A stretch of 64,000 bases of DNA. Source: Heloderma charlesbogerti. Its lineage: Eukaryota > Chordata > Lepidosauria > Squamata > Helodermatidae. Under the pieces are notes generated by a model, which did not search any database, was not told where the DNA came from, and saw only the letters and a program-made list of their open reading frames with translations. Shown here one piece after another: positions 1-11,650 of the stretch (its first letter is position 1; every line of letters starts with the position of its first letter). The stretch covers positions 992,001 to 1,056,000 of the forward strand of contig JANEZZ010001953.1 of NCBI GenBank assembly GCA_026122225.1, read 5' to 3'. Position numbers and translations under genes: made by a program.

Positions 1-1110
1 TTTACATAGAAAAGTCTGCTTTAACTTCATATATCTAGTAGAAACATTGATTCAATTTAGAGATTAACTATAGGGCTAACATAGTTGTATCCAGATAAAT
101 ATAAATATAATATTAAATATATATTTAATATTAACCTAGTAATTGTTTTAAGAGTGAGGCAACAGGGAACATGCCAAACATTACAGAAGAGGCAATAAAT
201 GCAGTGAGCTAATTTCAATCATAGTATGAGCATAATTTCCCCAAATGTAACATAGCATCCAGCTAGATATTTGTTACTATATGCTAAAAATTGTATTATA
301 GCTAATTCACTGGCTTCCTAAATATAAGAACCACAATTAAAAAACTTACGTGAACAAATGCAAAGGACACTAAGCAGCACCTGTGACTACCATGTTCAAC
401 ATATCCCAACAAACTCATAATACCATGTTATGCCAGGTGAGGCCAATTTCTCATCTAATCTGATATTCTGACCCTTATGTCCATCATCAAAATCAAACTC
501 CAACCTTCCAAGCCCCTACTTCCCTTCCATAGTGGCCTTCAAAGCCATTCCATTGCTCAATATTTCTCACACTCTGCTCAGGGTATCCTTTACACTGAAT
601 AAGCAGGCAAACCATTTTGCAATGACATATCTTTGCATAATTATCAGAGCCTCTGATAGTGATTCACCATGATTTATTCTTAGAAAAAAATATTGGATTC
701 AAAGTAGCTTCTGTTCTCATTAGCCACTGTGAATTTCTTATTTAGCTGAGGTTTCTGGTTGGGTATCTTAAAGAGTAGGAGCTAGGTTTTTTAAAGGCTT
801 TAATTAATGCGTTCAGTCTGAAAGCTAGAAAAAAATGCATTGCTGCCATATATTAGACATGTACCTAGGGGTCATCACCAGTGTAGATGTGGATGCTGGA
901 AGTGTTATCGTTTTTCTGCTTCACAGAATGTTTGCACATCCAAGCATCACATTGGAAAACATGTCAAGCCTCACATAGAGCCAAAGCTATCAGAAATGTT
1001 GTTCAGTTTTGATCAGACATGCACAGCCTTTCTGAATGCAATGAAAATGATACTGTTTTCAAAATATTTCAGTTTGAGAAAGTTTTGCCTTTGAAAGCTA
1101 TATGCAGTCC
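1..1110. other. AT-rich intergenic or intronic sequence, nothing recognised
   Basis: No convincing exon, RNA gene or interspersed repeat was recognised. The short frame at 840-1094 has no recognisable domain and no splice context. If the 5' exons of ZMAT1 lie just upstream, this may be intron of that gene. Confidence 0.4.
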
Positions 1111-1757
1111 TTTGTTGTTGTTCAGTCGTTCAGTCATGTCCGACTCTTCGTGACCCCATGGACCATAGCACGCCAGGCCTTCCTGTCCTGCGCTCTCTCC
1201 CGGAGTGTGCTTGTCCATATTCATTGCATCGGTGATGCTATCTAGCCATCCCATCCTCTGCCGTCCCCTTCTCCTTTTGCCTTCAATCTTTCCCAGCAAC
1301 AGGGTCTTTTCCAGTGAGTTTTCTCTTCGCATTAGGTGGCCAAACTATTTCAGCTTCAGCTTCAGTATCTGTCCTTCCAATGAGCACTCAGGGTTGATTT
1401 CCTTTAGGATTGACTGATTTGACCTCCTTGCAGTCTAGGGGACTCGTAAGAGTCTTCTCCAGCACCACAGTTCAAAAGCATCAATTCTTCGGCGCTCAGC
1501 CTTCCTTATAGTCCAGCTCTCACAGTCATACGTTGCTACTGGGAAAACCATAGCTTTGATTATACGAACCTTTGTCGGCAAGATTATGTCTCTGGTTCTT
1601 ACTATGCTGTCTAGGTTTGCCATAGCTTTCCTCCCAAGGAGCAAGCGTCTTTTAATTTCATGGCTACAGTCACCGTCTGCGGTGATCTTGGAGCCCAAGA
1701 AAATAAAATCTGTCACTGCTTCCATTTCTTCCCCTTCTATATGCCAGGAAGTAACCT
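1111..1757 (-). mobile_element. Bov-B (RTE) LINE, 5'-truncated 3' fragment
   Basis: Read on the minus strand, this encodes the C-terminal part of a Bov-B polyprotein (FLGSKITADGDCSHEIKRR, CESWTIRKAERRRIDAFELW) and ends in the Bov-B tail (AGTCGGACATGACTGAACGA followed by CAA repeats at about 1111). It matches the larger copies at 21424-24620 and 33499-35583 but starts only near the FLGSKI motif, so it lacks the endonuclease and most of the RT. The frame is broken between its two halves. It is a dead 5' truncation, typical of target-primed reverse transcription. Confidence 0.93.
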
Positions 1758-1769
1758 TTTAGTTAACAT

Positions 1770-2700
1770 ATGTTCTGGCAGTCATATAGAAATATTGATT
1801 TTCTTTAATTTTAAATTTTCTGTACCACTCCTTCATCACCAAAGGCATTCCCAGGACAGTGGACATAAAATTATAAAAACAATGCATAACCATAGAAAGT
1901 AGAGGCATAAAAACCATAAAACCAGGAGCCAATCTCATGAAATTGCAAAATTCTCCTCAAAATGCTTTGGCAAACAGGAATGTAATTTGGCACCAAAAAG
2001 AATATAGAGTTGGTACCAATCATATCTCTCTCACGAGGGCATTCCAAAGTCAGGACACTACCAGAGAGAAGGCCCTGTCTTTTGTACATGCATAGGACCC
2101 TTCCCTCAATGATGGTACACAGAAGGGCCTCCTCTGAAGAACTCCATGCATGGGCAGGAGGAGGCATTTATTCAGATATTTGGGTCCCAAACCCCTTAGG
2201 GTTTTAAAGGTGGGCACCAGCACTTTGAACTGGGGATAGAAGCGAATAGAGAGCCAACATACTTTTTTTAGAATTGTTATAACATGGCTCCATCTAGATA
2301 AACTACTCAGAATTCTAGCAGTCGAATTCTGAACCAGTTGAAGCTTCCAAACCATTTTCAAGGGCATATATATAATGCATTACAATAATCCAACCTGGAG
2401 GTTTCCACAGCATGGATCACTGTGGTCCAGCTATTCCTATCCAGGAAGGCTGAAGCTGGCAAAGCAGCTGAAGTCGGTAAAAAGTGTTCCAAGTCACCGA
2501 GGCCACTTGGGTCTCTAGTGACAATGTTGGAGCACTCCCAGTGTGTGTACCTGCTCCTTCAGGGAGAGAGCAACTCCTTCCAGAACAGGTTGAACACCAG
2601 CTTCCCAGACCCAGGAACTGCCTACCCACGGTGCCTCTGTCTTGTCTGGATACGTACGAGCTTATTTGTACTCTCCTGGTACAAGAAAATATAAGTCGAA
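1770..2700 (-). mobile_element. L2-type LINE fragment (end of RT and 3' region)
   Basis: Minus-strand frames give PLKMVWKLQLVQNSTARILS, then WLSIRFYPQFKVLVPTFKTL and RGLGPKYLNK. These fit the conserved region downstream of the RT in L2-clade LINEs (QLVQNAAAR, then HWLPI..R..FK, then GLGP.YL). Frames change several times, so it is old. The 3' end is probably near 1770-1800. The Bov-B fragment at 1111-1757 abuts it. L2 rather than CR1 is judged from these motifs alone. Confidence 0.75.
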
Positions 2701-4258
2701 TATATTTTTTAAAAATACTGCTATTGTTTGTGATGTCACATAGATAGGAACACTTAATTATACAGGTTTTTGTATTTGTTCAGCTATGAGTACAAATGTT
2801 ACCCAGGATGTCTTTTAACGTATAGATTGAATTTAACATATATTTTAATGGGTGTTTTAAATTACTGTTTTACATTTAAATGATAATATATAAAATGTCC
2901 ATTATATATTCATACTTTAGACACGTATGAACAGCAAGTAATGATATATCAAATTACCATGTAGAATAAATAAACAAAAATGAAATTAAACTACATGAAT
3001 TCAAACAGTTTCTCTTCTTGCCAAATTACAATGGGCAGAATCCAAAGTGCCGTGAATGTTTTTCTACTCAAACATGGGGGCTTTTCAGCCCCCTTCTACC
3101 ACCATCTCTGAGGGATGAGGAGCTTCTGCTGGTAAAAAAACATCAGTTCCTTCCCAAGCACACATGGAAGCACTTTCCGCCTGCCCACGGGGAAAACTGG
3201 GGTGGATCACAGTCTACAGATATAAGTTAAATCATGATGCCACATTCAGTATGTTACTAGAAGACCTCATAACAGATAAAAATTACTTTTTAACAAGGGA
3301 ACATTTAAATCATTCATGTAATGTAACTACTTTTATTTATTCACAATATTTATATCCTGTCTTTCTGCTTGATAACAGGCCTCAAAGCAGCTGACATTAA
3401 AAGAAAAAATACAATAAATATGTTTCTTAAGGCAGTGGTAACTGATGAAGGCTGTGTTTACAATGATGTAAAATGTCCACTCCCGAGGCCTTAGATACTG
3501 CTGGTGTGTCTGTTCCAACTGCTACTCTTCAAAGGTTACATGATGATCATAAAGGAAAATAGCCTTCCCCCAAAATGTCCTACCTAGCAGCCAGGGCCAG
3601 ATAGCTTCAGATCTTCTTGTCACTAGAGGGCACAGCATCTCACGCAGGCAACTGGACAATCTGCAGCTTGGGGCACTTTCTGATGGCCGGGGTGACTGAT
3701 GAAGGCTCTACTCTCCAGCCCTTAGATGTTACTCATTAATTGAGATTGTAAAGCCATTTTTGTTAGAAGATCCATTTGTTGACTTCCATTTGGAGACTAC
3801 CAATATTTTACCTGCTGTTAACATGTTCTCAGTTTGTTGGTAGGTTTCAGTCTTAAAATATCTTTCATCTATCCCAAAAGAATCATTTCTGGCCATCTTT
3901 GGGCCGATACATTTTTATCTGGGGGTAGTCTCACCATCTGGCCATAAATCCAACATTATCCTGCCCACATCTTTAATACTGTGGAATTTCTCTTAAATAA
4001 CTCTACCTTTTAAGGAGTAGTTACCAGTGGTATCGCATTTTATATTAAAAAGATTCTTTGACATTTACATTCTGAGATTTTGCAGATACAGATGTAGAAA
4101 TAAACTTCCACTTATTCCATTTATCCAGATAGCTATGTCACTAACATAGGTCTTAAAATTATTACATAATCTTCACATTCTAGTATAGTATTATTCAGGC
4201 TTGACAAAATACCTTTAAACATATTTCTCACCATATAACTCTTTTAAAAAAATTCTTA
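2701..4258. other. Mostly unassigned; LINE-tail relic and a possible MITE end
   Basis: About 3335-3400 (TTTATTTATTCACAATATTT, then CTCAAAGCAGCTGAC) resembles the 3' tail of an L2/CR1-type LINE on the minus strand. About 3032-3095 starts GGGCAGAATCCAAAGTGCC and contains GGGGGCTTTTCAGCCCCC, resembling the left end of the MITE at 29916-30275. Nothing else was recognised. Confidence 0.3.
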
Positions 4259-4688
4259 GGGCGCAATCCTATGACCGCTAGACAGCGGTTAGATGGCCAT
4301 AGGATTGATCGGTTTCCAGGAACCGACATCGGAGCCCACGCTCTGAGGTCGGTTCCTGGGGAACCGCCTCCTTGCCCCCCCCACCTTGTAAGAGGCGCTG
4401 TTTGCCCCGGGCTCATAAGAGCAGCATGAGGCAGGGAAAGGGGGGGCATTCCCGGGGGCGGGAACTGCAGAAGTGCCGGTGCGACACTTTCTATGTGTCA
4501 TCCGGCCCTTCCCCTCCCCCCGTTCCAAGGTCCTGCATCTAGACAGCCGAAATTGACCATCTAGCTGCGTGTGCAGGGCAGCCAGAGTGCGGAGGAGAAG
4601 ATCCCCTCCACACTCCATCCACCCTGCATTGGATAGGTGGTTGCCTCCAAGTTCAGAGCCGGCTGCTTCTCCACATAGGATTGCACCC
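4259..4688. mobile_element. Harbinger-like non-autonomous DNA transposon (MITE), copy 1
   Basis: Terminal inverted repeats GGGCGCAATCCTATG and CATAGGATTGCACCC bound a 430-bp GC-rich segment without coding capacity. The flanks are TTA on the left and ATA on the right; other copies show clean TAA/TAA flanks, which points to 3-bp TWA duplications as in PIF/Harbinger elements. The same ends occur at 7460, 52924, 53697 and 54262. The superfamily is inferred from the flanks, not from a transposase. Confidence 0.72.
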
Positions 4689-5136
4689 ATATTAACCGTA
4701 TATTTCTGAATCTCTGACTGTAAGTGGAAGTACAGAAACCAGGGTATAATATGGCATTAAACAATCATCTTCCAATATTTGGTTAAATTTTACAATATCA
4801 TGAGGGGGGTTTTCAGTACTCGAACATTCCTGCAGTGATGTGGGCAGAAATTTTTCCATTTCATATATTCATTAGTAACAATTAATTAATGGATGCTAAT
4901 TGCAAATACAATATTAGGCAAGCTTGCCAGTTTCAAAGCTGTAATTAATGTTTTTCAGGTGATTATCCCTAGCAAGTTAGTGGGAGAATACATATATGTC
5001 ACTGAAATGCATGTATGTCGTAGTGCCCCAACAACCTTAGTGGAAGAGAGTTGAACTCTGCTGAAATAGATGAATAGTTGTTAGCAGATCATGCACAGTT
5101 CTTTGAGGCTGCTAAAAGTAATTAGTGCTGTGTTCA
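4689..5136. other. Unassigned intergenic sequence
   Basis: AT-rich; no gene or repeat recognised. Confidence 0.4.
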
Positions 5137-5233
5137 TATCTGTTGGATTACAATTCCTAGCATCCCTTGCTGATGGAGGATGCCTGGAGTTGTAGTCCAA
5201 CACATCTGGAGGGCACCCGGTAGGGGAAGGCTG
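5137..5233. mobile_element. hAT-like palindromic MITE, partial
   Basis: An imperfect palindrome with TTGGATTACAATTCCTAGCA in one arm and GGAGTTGTAGTCCAACACAT in the other, ending CTGGAGGGCACC and GGGAAGGCTG. This is the widespread sauropsid element type with 'ACTACAACTCCCAT' arms. The left terminus is eroded. Related copies lie at 15948-16035 and 27028-27163. Confidence 0.55.
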
Positions 5234-5403
5234 AATTCATGTGTCAATAATTTTCAGGACCTTTGTTTTTTTCTTACATTTAAAATATATTGTCTTTAAA
5301 GTTTTACAAGTATTTCAATTAAAAAAATCCACTAATGTAACATTTAAATCACATGTGTACTTTTATTTTTCCCTTCAAATATTTCAGGTCAAATATGGTG
5401 GTG

Positions 5404-5766
5404 TATTGTGATCAAAGGGCTGCGGTGGCTTAGTGGTTAAGACGCTGAACTGCAGACTGGAAGGTCGGCAGGTCAGCAGTTCGAGACCTGAGTGCTGCGT
5501 GACGGAGTGAGCTCCCGTCTTCAGTCCCAGCTTCTGCCAACCTAGCAGTTCGAAAGCAAGAAATTGCAAGTAGATAAATAGGTACCGCTTTGGCGGGAAA
5601 GGTAACAGCGTTCCGTGCACCTCGGTGTTCAGTCATGCCGGCCACATGACCACGGAAGCGTCTTCGGACAGCGCTGGCTCTTCGGCTTAGAAACGGGGAT
5701 GAGCACCGCACCCTAGAGTCGGACACGACTGGTTGGGGACACCTTTACCTTTTTATTGTGATCAAA
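5404..5766 (+). repeat. Target-site duplication around Sauria SINE
   Basis: TATTGTGATCAAA is present at 5404-5416 and again at 5754-5766, an exact 13-bp direct repeat bounding the SINE at 5417-5753. Confidence 0.9.
5417..5753 (+). mobile_element. Sauria SINE (tRNA-derived, Bov-B-like tail)
   Basis: A complete 337-bp element. The head GGGCTGCGGTGGCTTAGTGG fits a pol III A box and CAGTTCGAGACC fits a B box. The tail GAGTCGGACACGACTGG matches the 3' end of the Bov-B copies in this window (AGTCGGACACGACTGAACGA), which fits mobilisation by the Bov-B machinery. An exact 13-bp target duplication flanks it, so this insertion is well preserved. The same family occurs in minus orientation at 25409-25738. 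Confidence 0.9.
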
Positions 5767-6493
5767 ACTAACATGGGGTACTTTTTTACTAAATGCAAGT
5801 AAAATAAACATGCTAAATTAGATCACTCTTTAGGGCATCAGAAAATGTTCCAGTGCAATGCAAACTGAATGCAAATAGCCCCGTACAAATTAGCCTAATT
5901 TGCATAGGACATTTTTCCGGAAACCCATATCACTGTGTCCCTGTAAGAATTATTATTGTATCAAACAGAAAGGAGAAAACATTGATAATCCAGTACAAAC
6001 GCAAACATTTTTAAACACTTAAGATAGCCTAATAAAACATTTTTTCCAATAAAAATTTCAATAAAAATTTTCAGTGCAGTGGGTCAGCTCCACCCCATGT
6101 TCTTCAGTTGGGATTCTCATGATTTCCATGGCCCCTGGTAACCTAGTCCCAAATGTCCACCACATGTCAAACATGGTGACACCCCATTAGTTTATGTGCC
6201 ATGGCCATGTTTCTTATGCAGGGCATGTGCTGTATTTAAAAAGCAATCTAACAACAAGGCCTGCTGCATCAGCAACCCCCCAAAAAGTGGAGAAAGCCAA
6301 AGGTGATGAACAGCAAAGAGGCTCTGTTAGCCAGCCATTAAGGAACCTGAATACAGGGCTGTTGCCAGTTAAAGCAGCCATGGTATGATGAACATTAGAG
6401 GCTTGCAGACATGGAGCTGGATTCAGACCATTAGTTACATTTAGCCTCCATTAAACTCAGTGGGCCTTAAGTTAGTCATAGGTTAGTCGTAAC
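5767..6493. other. Unassigned sequence
   Basis: About 6440-6490 (AACTCAGTGGGCCTTAAGTTAGTCATA) is a fragment of a short repeat that also occurs near 42395-42440. Nothing else was recognised. Confidence 0.3.
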
Positions 6494-6673
6494 TAGGGTT
6501 GCCACTTATGCATCACTAAAAAGAGAAAATGCATCATCAAAAAAAGAGGATAAAAGATGATATCTTTGTCTAAAACTTGCATGTGCTAATTTATATGTAT
6601 AGATGCAAATAATTGCTATAATTTAAATAGAAATGCAATACTTCACACCACAGTGGGGACGATGGCAACCCCT
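6494..6673. mobile_element. Short inverted-repeat element (AGGGTTGCCA family)
   Basis: Starts AGGGTTGCCACTTATGCATC and ends GATGGCAACCCCT, giving about 10-bp terminal inverted repeats. Internal sequence (AAAAAAAGAGGATAAAAG, then GCTAATTTATATGTATAGAT) matches the right half of the element that holds the Bov-B at 21241-24741. A related segment about 6800-6865 (GGAGGACTGCCCTCTGG) may belong to a second fragment. It has no coding potential; the superfamily is unknown. Confidence 0.55.
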
Positions 6674-7354
6674 GTGTGTGCTTGATCTGCTGGCCAAGTA
6701 TTGCTAAATATTGATGGGCAACTTCAAGGCTCTCCCTGCTTATGGTGGTTTATTTTTATCTTTAGCTGTTTTATCTAGCAGCCTTGGAGGGGACAGCTCT
6801 TCAAACTGAGAATGCTTTTAATTGGAGGACTGCCCTCTGGAAAATAGGGCACGGGACAACCGTAATCGCAACTAAGTTTTCACATTAACTTGCGTTCGTT
6901 CGTTCTTTGTTTATAACATGTAAATATACCACCTTATCTGCTAAAACGCCATCAAGGCAGTATACAATAATGAAAAACAAAGCCTTCAAACAATGAAAAC
7001 AAGAACATTAAAAACAGTTGAAACATTAAAACTACATATTTCTAAAGGCTACATTGAAAAGAAGCGTTGAGTTAACTTAGTTGGGATCCAACCAATTATT
7101 GTGGTGATCCACGAACTCCAGATCTTGGACTAAACTCATTTGCCATTTCTATACAAAAAGGTTATTCACCATTTATTTCCAAGCACCTTTGACAACCTGT
7201 ACACAATTCTTTATGAAGCTAATTCTTAACACATAAATCAGCCACATAAATCTTGTGGCTTCACATCATCATAACTCAGACTGACATTTTCTCAACCTTG
7301 AAGTCATGTATATGAACTTCTTTGAACATTCCAATCGTGTTTATATTTGGGGGT

Positions 7355-7459
7355 TTTTTTATTAATTGATGTTCAGTTTTTTTACCCTGCTCCTCAGCCA
7401 AAAAAGGCTCCCAGAGCTGCTTACAAAGATTAAGGAAACTTACAGAAATCCTAGTAGGA
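7355..7459 (-). mobile_element. LINE 3'-tail relic, left of MITE copy 2
   Basis: CAGTTTTTTTACCCTGCTCC followed by CCCAGAGCTGCTTACAAAG resembles the 'ccctgcttttcagcc...caaggcagcttacaa' tail of L2/CR1-type LINEs on the minus strand. It seems to continue beyond the MITE at 7460-7860 into AT-rich sequence with AAAACA-type runs (7870-8010), as expected if the MITE landed in an older LINE tail. Confidence 0.4.
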
Positions 7460-7860
7460 GGGAGCAATCCTATGTGGCAAGGCGGCTGCCTCCAAACTTG
7501 GAGGCAACTGCCTATCTAGTGCAGGGCGAGAGGAGCGTGGAAGGGATCCTCTCCTCCGCTCTCCAGCCACCCTACATTCGTGGCTAGACGGCCAGTTTAG
7601 GCTGTCTAGCTGCAGGATGTTGGAGTGCGGGGTGGGAAGACTGGACGACACATAGGAAGTGTCGTACCGGGCACTTCCGCAGTCCCCACCCCCAGGAATG
7701 CCCCCTTTTGCCCCGCTCCACACTGCTCTTACGAGCATGGAGCCCTGGGACGATCTGCACCACCTACAAGGTGGGGGGGGGAGGGGGGGAGGTGGTTGTC
7801 CGGGTACTGACCAATCCTATGGCCGTGCAGCCACTGTCTAGCAGCCATAGGATTGCGCCC
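7460..7860. mobile_element. Harbinger-like MITE, copy 2
   Basis: Ends GGGAGCAATCCTATG and CATAGGATTGCGCCC, followed by TTA. Internal sequence (CTGCCTCCAAACTTGGAGGC, TCTAGCTGCAGGATG) is shared with copies 1 and 3, partly inverted. Length 401 bp; non-coding. The left flank GGA does not match the right TTA, so one flank is mutated or the left boundary is off by a few bases. Confidence 0.72.
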
Positions 7861-8221
7861 TTAATTATTTTTAAATATAAATGCACAACTCTGTAACTAA
7901 CCTGGTATCAATGACAATGAACAAAAGGTTTAAAACTTATGGAGGCAACATTAAAAATCAGAAACACACAATAAGATTAAAAACACATTTTACAAAACCA
8001 AATAAGTCTGTGGCCAAATTAACTGAGTTAAGTCATAGCAGTAGAAACTGCAGAAATATTTTAAGTACTTGGAGGTCATCACTTGAGGTCATTTTCTCAG
8101 TGGCTCAGGTTTTAAGTCAAATAGAAAAAAGATGGACCTGATGTTTATGAGGTAACAACACATAAAGTGAGCCTTGGAGAATCAGAAAGTGACATAGAAT
8201 GCAAGCTTTATTATTTTTAAA

Positions 8222-8625
8222 GTTGTTTAACCCATCCTCAGAGGCCCATCTCTGGGTTCCCCCACCAAATGAGCAGAGGGCCTTTTCAGTTGTGGCAGCC
8301 CGGTTATGGTGTGCTCTCCCCAGAGAGGCCCACCTGGCACCAGTGTTGTAGTCTTTTCAGCACCAGGTAAAGACCTTTTTATTTTCTCAGGCTTTTTAGT
8401 CCTTCCATTTTAAAAATGATGTTAGTGCATTTTAAGATCTTTGAACTGCTGCTGGCTTTTATCTCAGTTTTACTCTGGTTTTACTCTGTTTTAAATTTAC
8501 AGTGTTTATATTTGACTATGTTACTGTAATTTATGGTTTTAAGTTTTTGTTTTGTGAACTGCCCAGAAAGCTTCAGGTCATAGCTGGTATAGAAATCCAA
8601 TAAATAAACAAAATAAATAAATATT
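8222..8625 (+). mobile_element. L2/CR1-type LINE 3' fragment
   Basis: The + strand encodes a decayed GPFSVVAARLWCALPREAHL, the conserved last residues of L2-like ORF2 (RPFSVVAA.LWN.LP...R). After it come a 3' UTR rich in TTTTA and the end CCAATAAATAAACAAAATAAAT. Only the last few hundred bases survive. Confidence 0.68.
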
Positions 8626-8629
8626 TTTA

Positions 8630-9640
8630 ATTGTATCCTGCTGTTTAGCCAAAATTGCATCTCAAAGTGGCCTCATTTAAAACAGAGGCGTAATATAATT
8701 AGGGATATGTCAGTGTGTATGTAGCAGTCTGATTTGCCCTTACCCCCAAGAGTTGGTGCTACACACCAGGGTTCAGGCTGTTTTCTCCCAAGACTGAGGG
8801 CAGAAGAAGCTGGCTGATGGTAAAGATGCCAACTGAAACAGCCATTCCATTAATCTGCACAGTCTTCTCAGTTAGGATTTGTTGGATCCAATTGGTTTCC
8901 AGACTGCTAGGTGGGGGCAGGGGGGTCCAGCTGACAGGACTAGTGTTCCTGTCAAAGCCCTGGTATCTGTGGCATACAGAAATGGCTGAGGTAGTTTACA
9001 TGATTGCTCCTGAGCACTCTCCTTAACTTTGCAGAGCCCGAGTGGCTCCGTGGTATATCCCAGAGCTGGAGACACTGAAGCAAATTGGGAGATGGATAGA
9101 GTGCCAGTGGAGGAAAACTCCAGTGAATGCAACCAAATACTAGTATGTGCCTAATATTGGACCCACGTGAAGGCAGCAAAGCAAAGTTACTTTGCTGCTT
9201 CAGTTGCATCCTCTATAGGAGGCAGGCCACTGGAGCTTGACTAAGCGGTTTGGGACCTTTTACACACTGTCCCAAAGGAAGGTATAGAACCCTTGGAGGC
9301 CAGCTGTGACTTGTTTGTAAGGCATTTTAAGAAATTTTGTAAATCAATTTTTTATTGTGAACGTCAACAAAACAAAAACATAACAAAACCAAAAAAATGA
9401 AAATATAACAACATACTCTAAAGTCCTCAGTTTCAAATAATACAACATTCTAGGCAGTAAGGCTTTTTAAGAATAAAATTGCTTGCATCATTTGGGGCCT
9501 TGACTCTACCATAATAGCAGATCAGTCTCAAGGGGTGTCCAGAGCACTGTTGGTCCAGCTTTATTGGCTGAGGGTCCGTCAGCATGTCTCAAGGATATGC
9601 TTGGGCATACCTGCTTTCTTAGCCTTTGCCCCTCGTGTCT
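8630..9640. other. Unassigned sequence
   Basis: No gene recognised. About 8635-8680 looks like a further LINE tail (TTGTATCCTGCTGTTTAGCC) and 9340-9420 is A-rich. The rest has no clear origin. Confidence 0.3.
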
Positions 9641-9649
9641 GGTAAAATC

Positions 9650-11335
9650 TAGTAAGGAAAGGACCTGTGGTTGGACCAGGAGGTGATTAATGCCTCCTTA
9701 TTGGAGGGAGGGGTCTTGGGCCATCCGAAGTAGGCAGCGGTGGTAAGATTTCTTTTTCAGAAATCCTCCCTGGATCTGGAAGATTTGAACAACTATAGAC
9801 TGGTCTTGAATGTCCCCTTCCTGGGCAAGGTTCTTGAGTGAGTAGTTGCTAACCAGTTCCAGGTACTTTTGGATAAGACTGATTTTCTGAATCCTTTTCA
9901 CTCAGGATTCTAAGCTGGTTTTGGCACTGAGGCCACCTTGGTCAACCTGTATGATGACCTTTGTTGGGAGAGAGACGGGGACCGCGTCCCTGTTGATACC
10001 CCTTGATATCTCGATGGCTTTTGATACCATCAATCATGGTATCCTTCTGGAGCAGCTCTGGAAATTGGGGACACTGCTTTGCAGTGGTTCCACTCCTACT
10101 TGGAGGGTTGGTTCCAGAGGGTGGTGCTTGGAGGGTATTGCTTGACCCAGTGGATGAGGGTTCCTCAGGGTTTGATCTTTTCCCCCATGCTGTTGAATAT
10201 CTAAAAGAAACTGCTGAGTGGGGTCATCTGCAGTTTTGGAGTGTGTTGTCATCAGCATGCAGATGATATGCAGATCTATTTTTCCTTTACATTGCAATCA
10301 GAGTTGGCAGTGGATGTGCTGAGCCCGGAGCCTGGCCTTTGTAATCGACTGAATGAGGGCCGACTAAGTGAACCTCAAGCTAGATAAGTCACTGATACTG
10401 TTAATGGGTGGTTCCTCAGTCTGGATGGGTGCAACCTGTTCTACATGGGGCCATATTCCCCCTGAAGGAGCAGGTACGGTGCTTGGGGTACTTTGGGATC
10501 CATCATTGTAATTGAAGGCACAAGTGGCCCCTGGGGCACAGAACACCTTCTACCAGCATTGGCTAGTGCCCCAGCTGTGACCCTTTCTGGTTGGAGATAG
10601 CCTGACTGTGGTAGTCTATGTTCTAGTAACCTCTAGCTTAGATTAGTGCAATGTGCTTTATGTTTGACGATGGTATACCTTTGGAGATGGCACGAAAACG
10701 GCAGCTATTACACAATGCGGCAACCAGACTTTTGACCAGAACCATCAAGCATTCCAGACATAAAACTCTAGTTCTGGCCTGCCTGCACTGGCTGCCAATT
10801 TGTTTCCATGCTGAATTCAAAATGCTGGTCTTCACCTATGAAGCCTTGCACAGTTTGGGACCCCAGTAACCCAAGGAGCATACAAACCTGCCCGGACCCT
10901 GAGACTGACATCTGATGCCCATCTTTCCATGACCCATCCAAGAGATGTTCAGAGGGTGGCAGGGAGAGAATGGGCCTTTTCTGTGGTCCCTACCCCCCAT
11001 TATGGAATGCTTCCCCTAGTGAAGCTCATCTGCCACCAACTATGTCATCTTTTAGGTGCCAGACAAATGCAGTAATCTTTTCACAGGCATTTGGATAGTT
11101 TAATGGCCTGGCTTTGGTGGCATTTTTGTTCAGTCCTGTAGCTGGATGGGGTATGTTTGTTTGTCTTTTAAATTATTCTTTTAGATGGGTGCTTTTGTAA
11201 ATTTATATGGTTTTAAATAATATGTTGTTGTACAGTTGGTGTTTTTTGTTTTGTTTTTATTATTCTTTTGTAAATCGCTTTGGAATACCTTTTGGTTCTG
11301 TGAATCATTACATAAATGTAATAAACTAACAAATT
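9650..11335 (+). mobile_element. L2-type LINE, decayed RT and 3' region
   Basis: Conceptual + strand fragments in changing frames follow RT order: LDLEDLNNYRLVLNVPFLGK (fingers), HADDMQIYF (variant of the YADD catalytic box, about 10262-10290), QLLHNAATRLLTRTI and CLHWLPICFHAEFKMLVFTY, then LHSLGPQ. The 3' UTR ends near 11335 in ATGTAATAAACTAACAAATT. Many stops and frameshifts are present, so this is an old fossil of about 1.7 kb. It lies immediately upstream of the first recognised ZMAT1 exon. Confidence 0.8.
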
Positions 11336-11543
11336 AACTAACTAAAGAGCTTGGACAGGCATCAGGAGTAGATAAAGCATAAAATGGTGGGGGCAAATAT
11401 AGTTGCCCCTTGTTGACCTTTGTGGATAAATTGCATCCCTGTCTTCATCATCTTGCTTTTAAGTTTTTCAGTATGACTTCCATAAATAAATGCGTCTGTC
11501 TCTTCTGGTTATTGACTGCTGTATCCTTAACCGTTCACTTTAG

Positions 11544-11650
11544 ATGATACTTTGGACGAAGTGACAAGAAAAGAACTTTGCACAGACACTTTCTGTAAAG
11601 TTTGTGGGGCTGTGCTGCAGTTTGAATCACAAAGAATAGCACACTATGAG
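11544..11650 (+). CDS. ZMAT1: ZMAT1 internal exon A (start of zinc finger 1)
   Basis: An internal coding exon of 107 bp between the acceptor TTCACTTTAG and the donor GTAAGT. The frame starts with two bases of a split codon and gives DTLDEVTRKELCTDTFCKVC and then GAVLQFESQRIAHYE. CKVC plus the His supply three ligands of a U1/matrin-type C2H2 finger; the last His comes from the next exon (HYE|GKRH), so the spacing is CX2CX12HX5H. Such fingers bind double-stranded RNA or structured nucleic acid in several ZMAT proteins; the molecular role of ZMAT1 is poorly defined. The split codon shows that at least one more coding exon exists upstream, probably outside the window. Confidence 0.93.

Noticed and set aside
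840..1094. Cys/His-rich 84-codon frame with CGCWKC and HHIGKH, resembling a zinc finger
   Set aside because: It lacks the matrin-finger order and linker residues seen in the real ZMAT1 exons, has no clear acceptor or donor, and the context is AT-rich. Chance frame.
5417..5753. Functional tRNA gene (pol III A and B boxes)
   Set aside because: The boxes belong to the SINE head; no cloverleaf with a proper acceptor stem, and the sequence continues into the SINE body and Bov-B-like tail.
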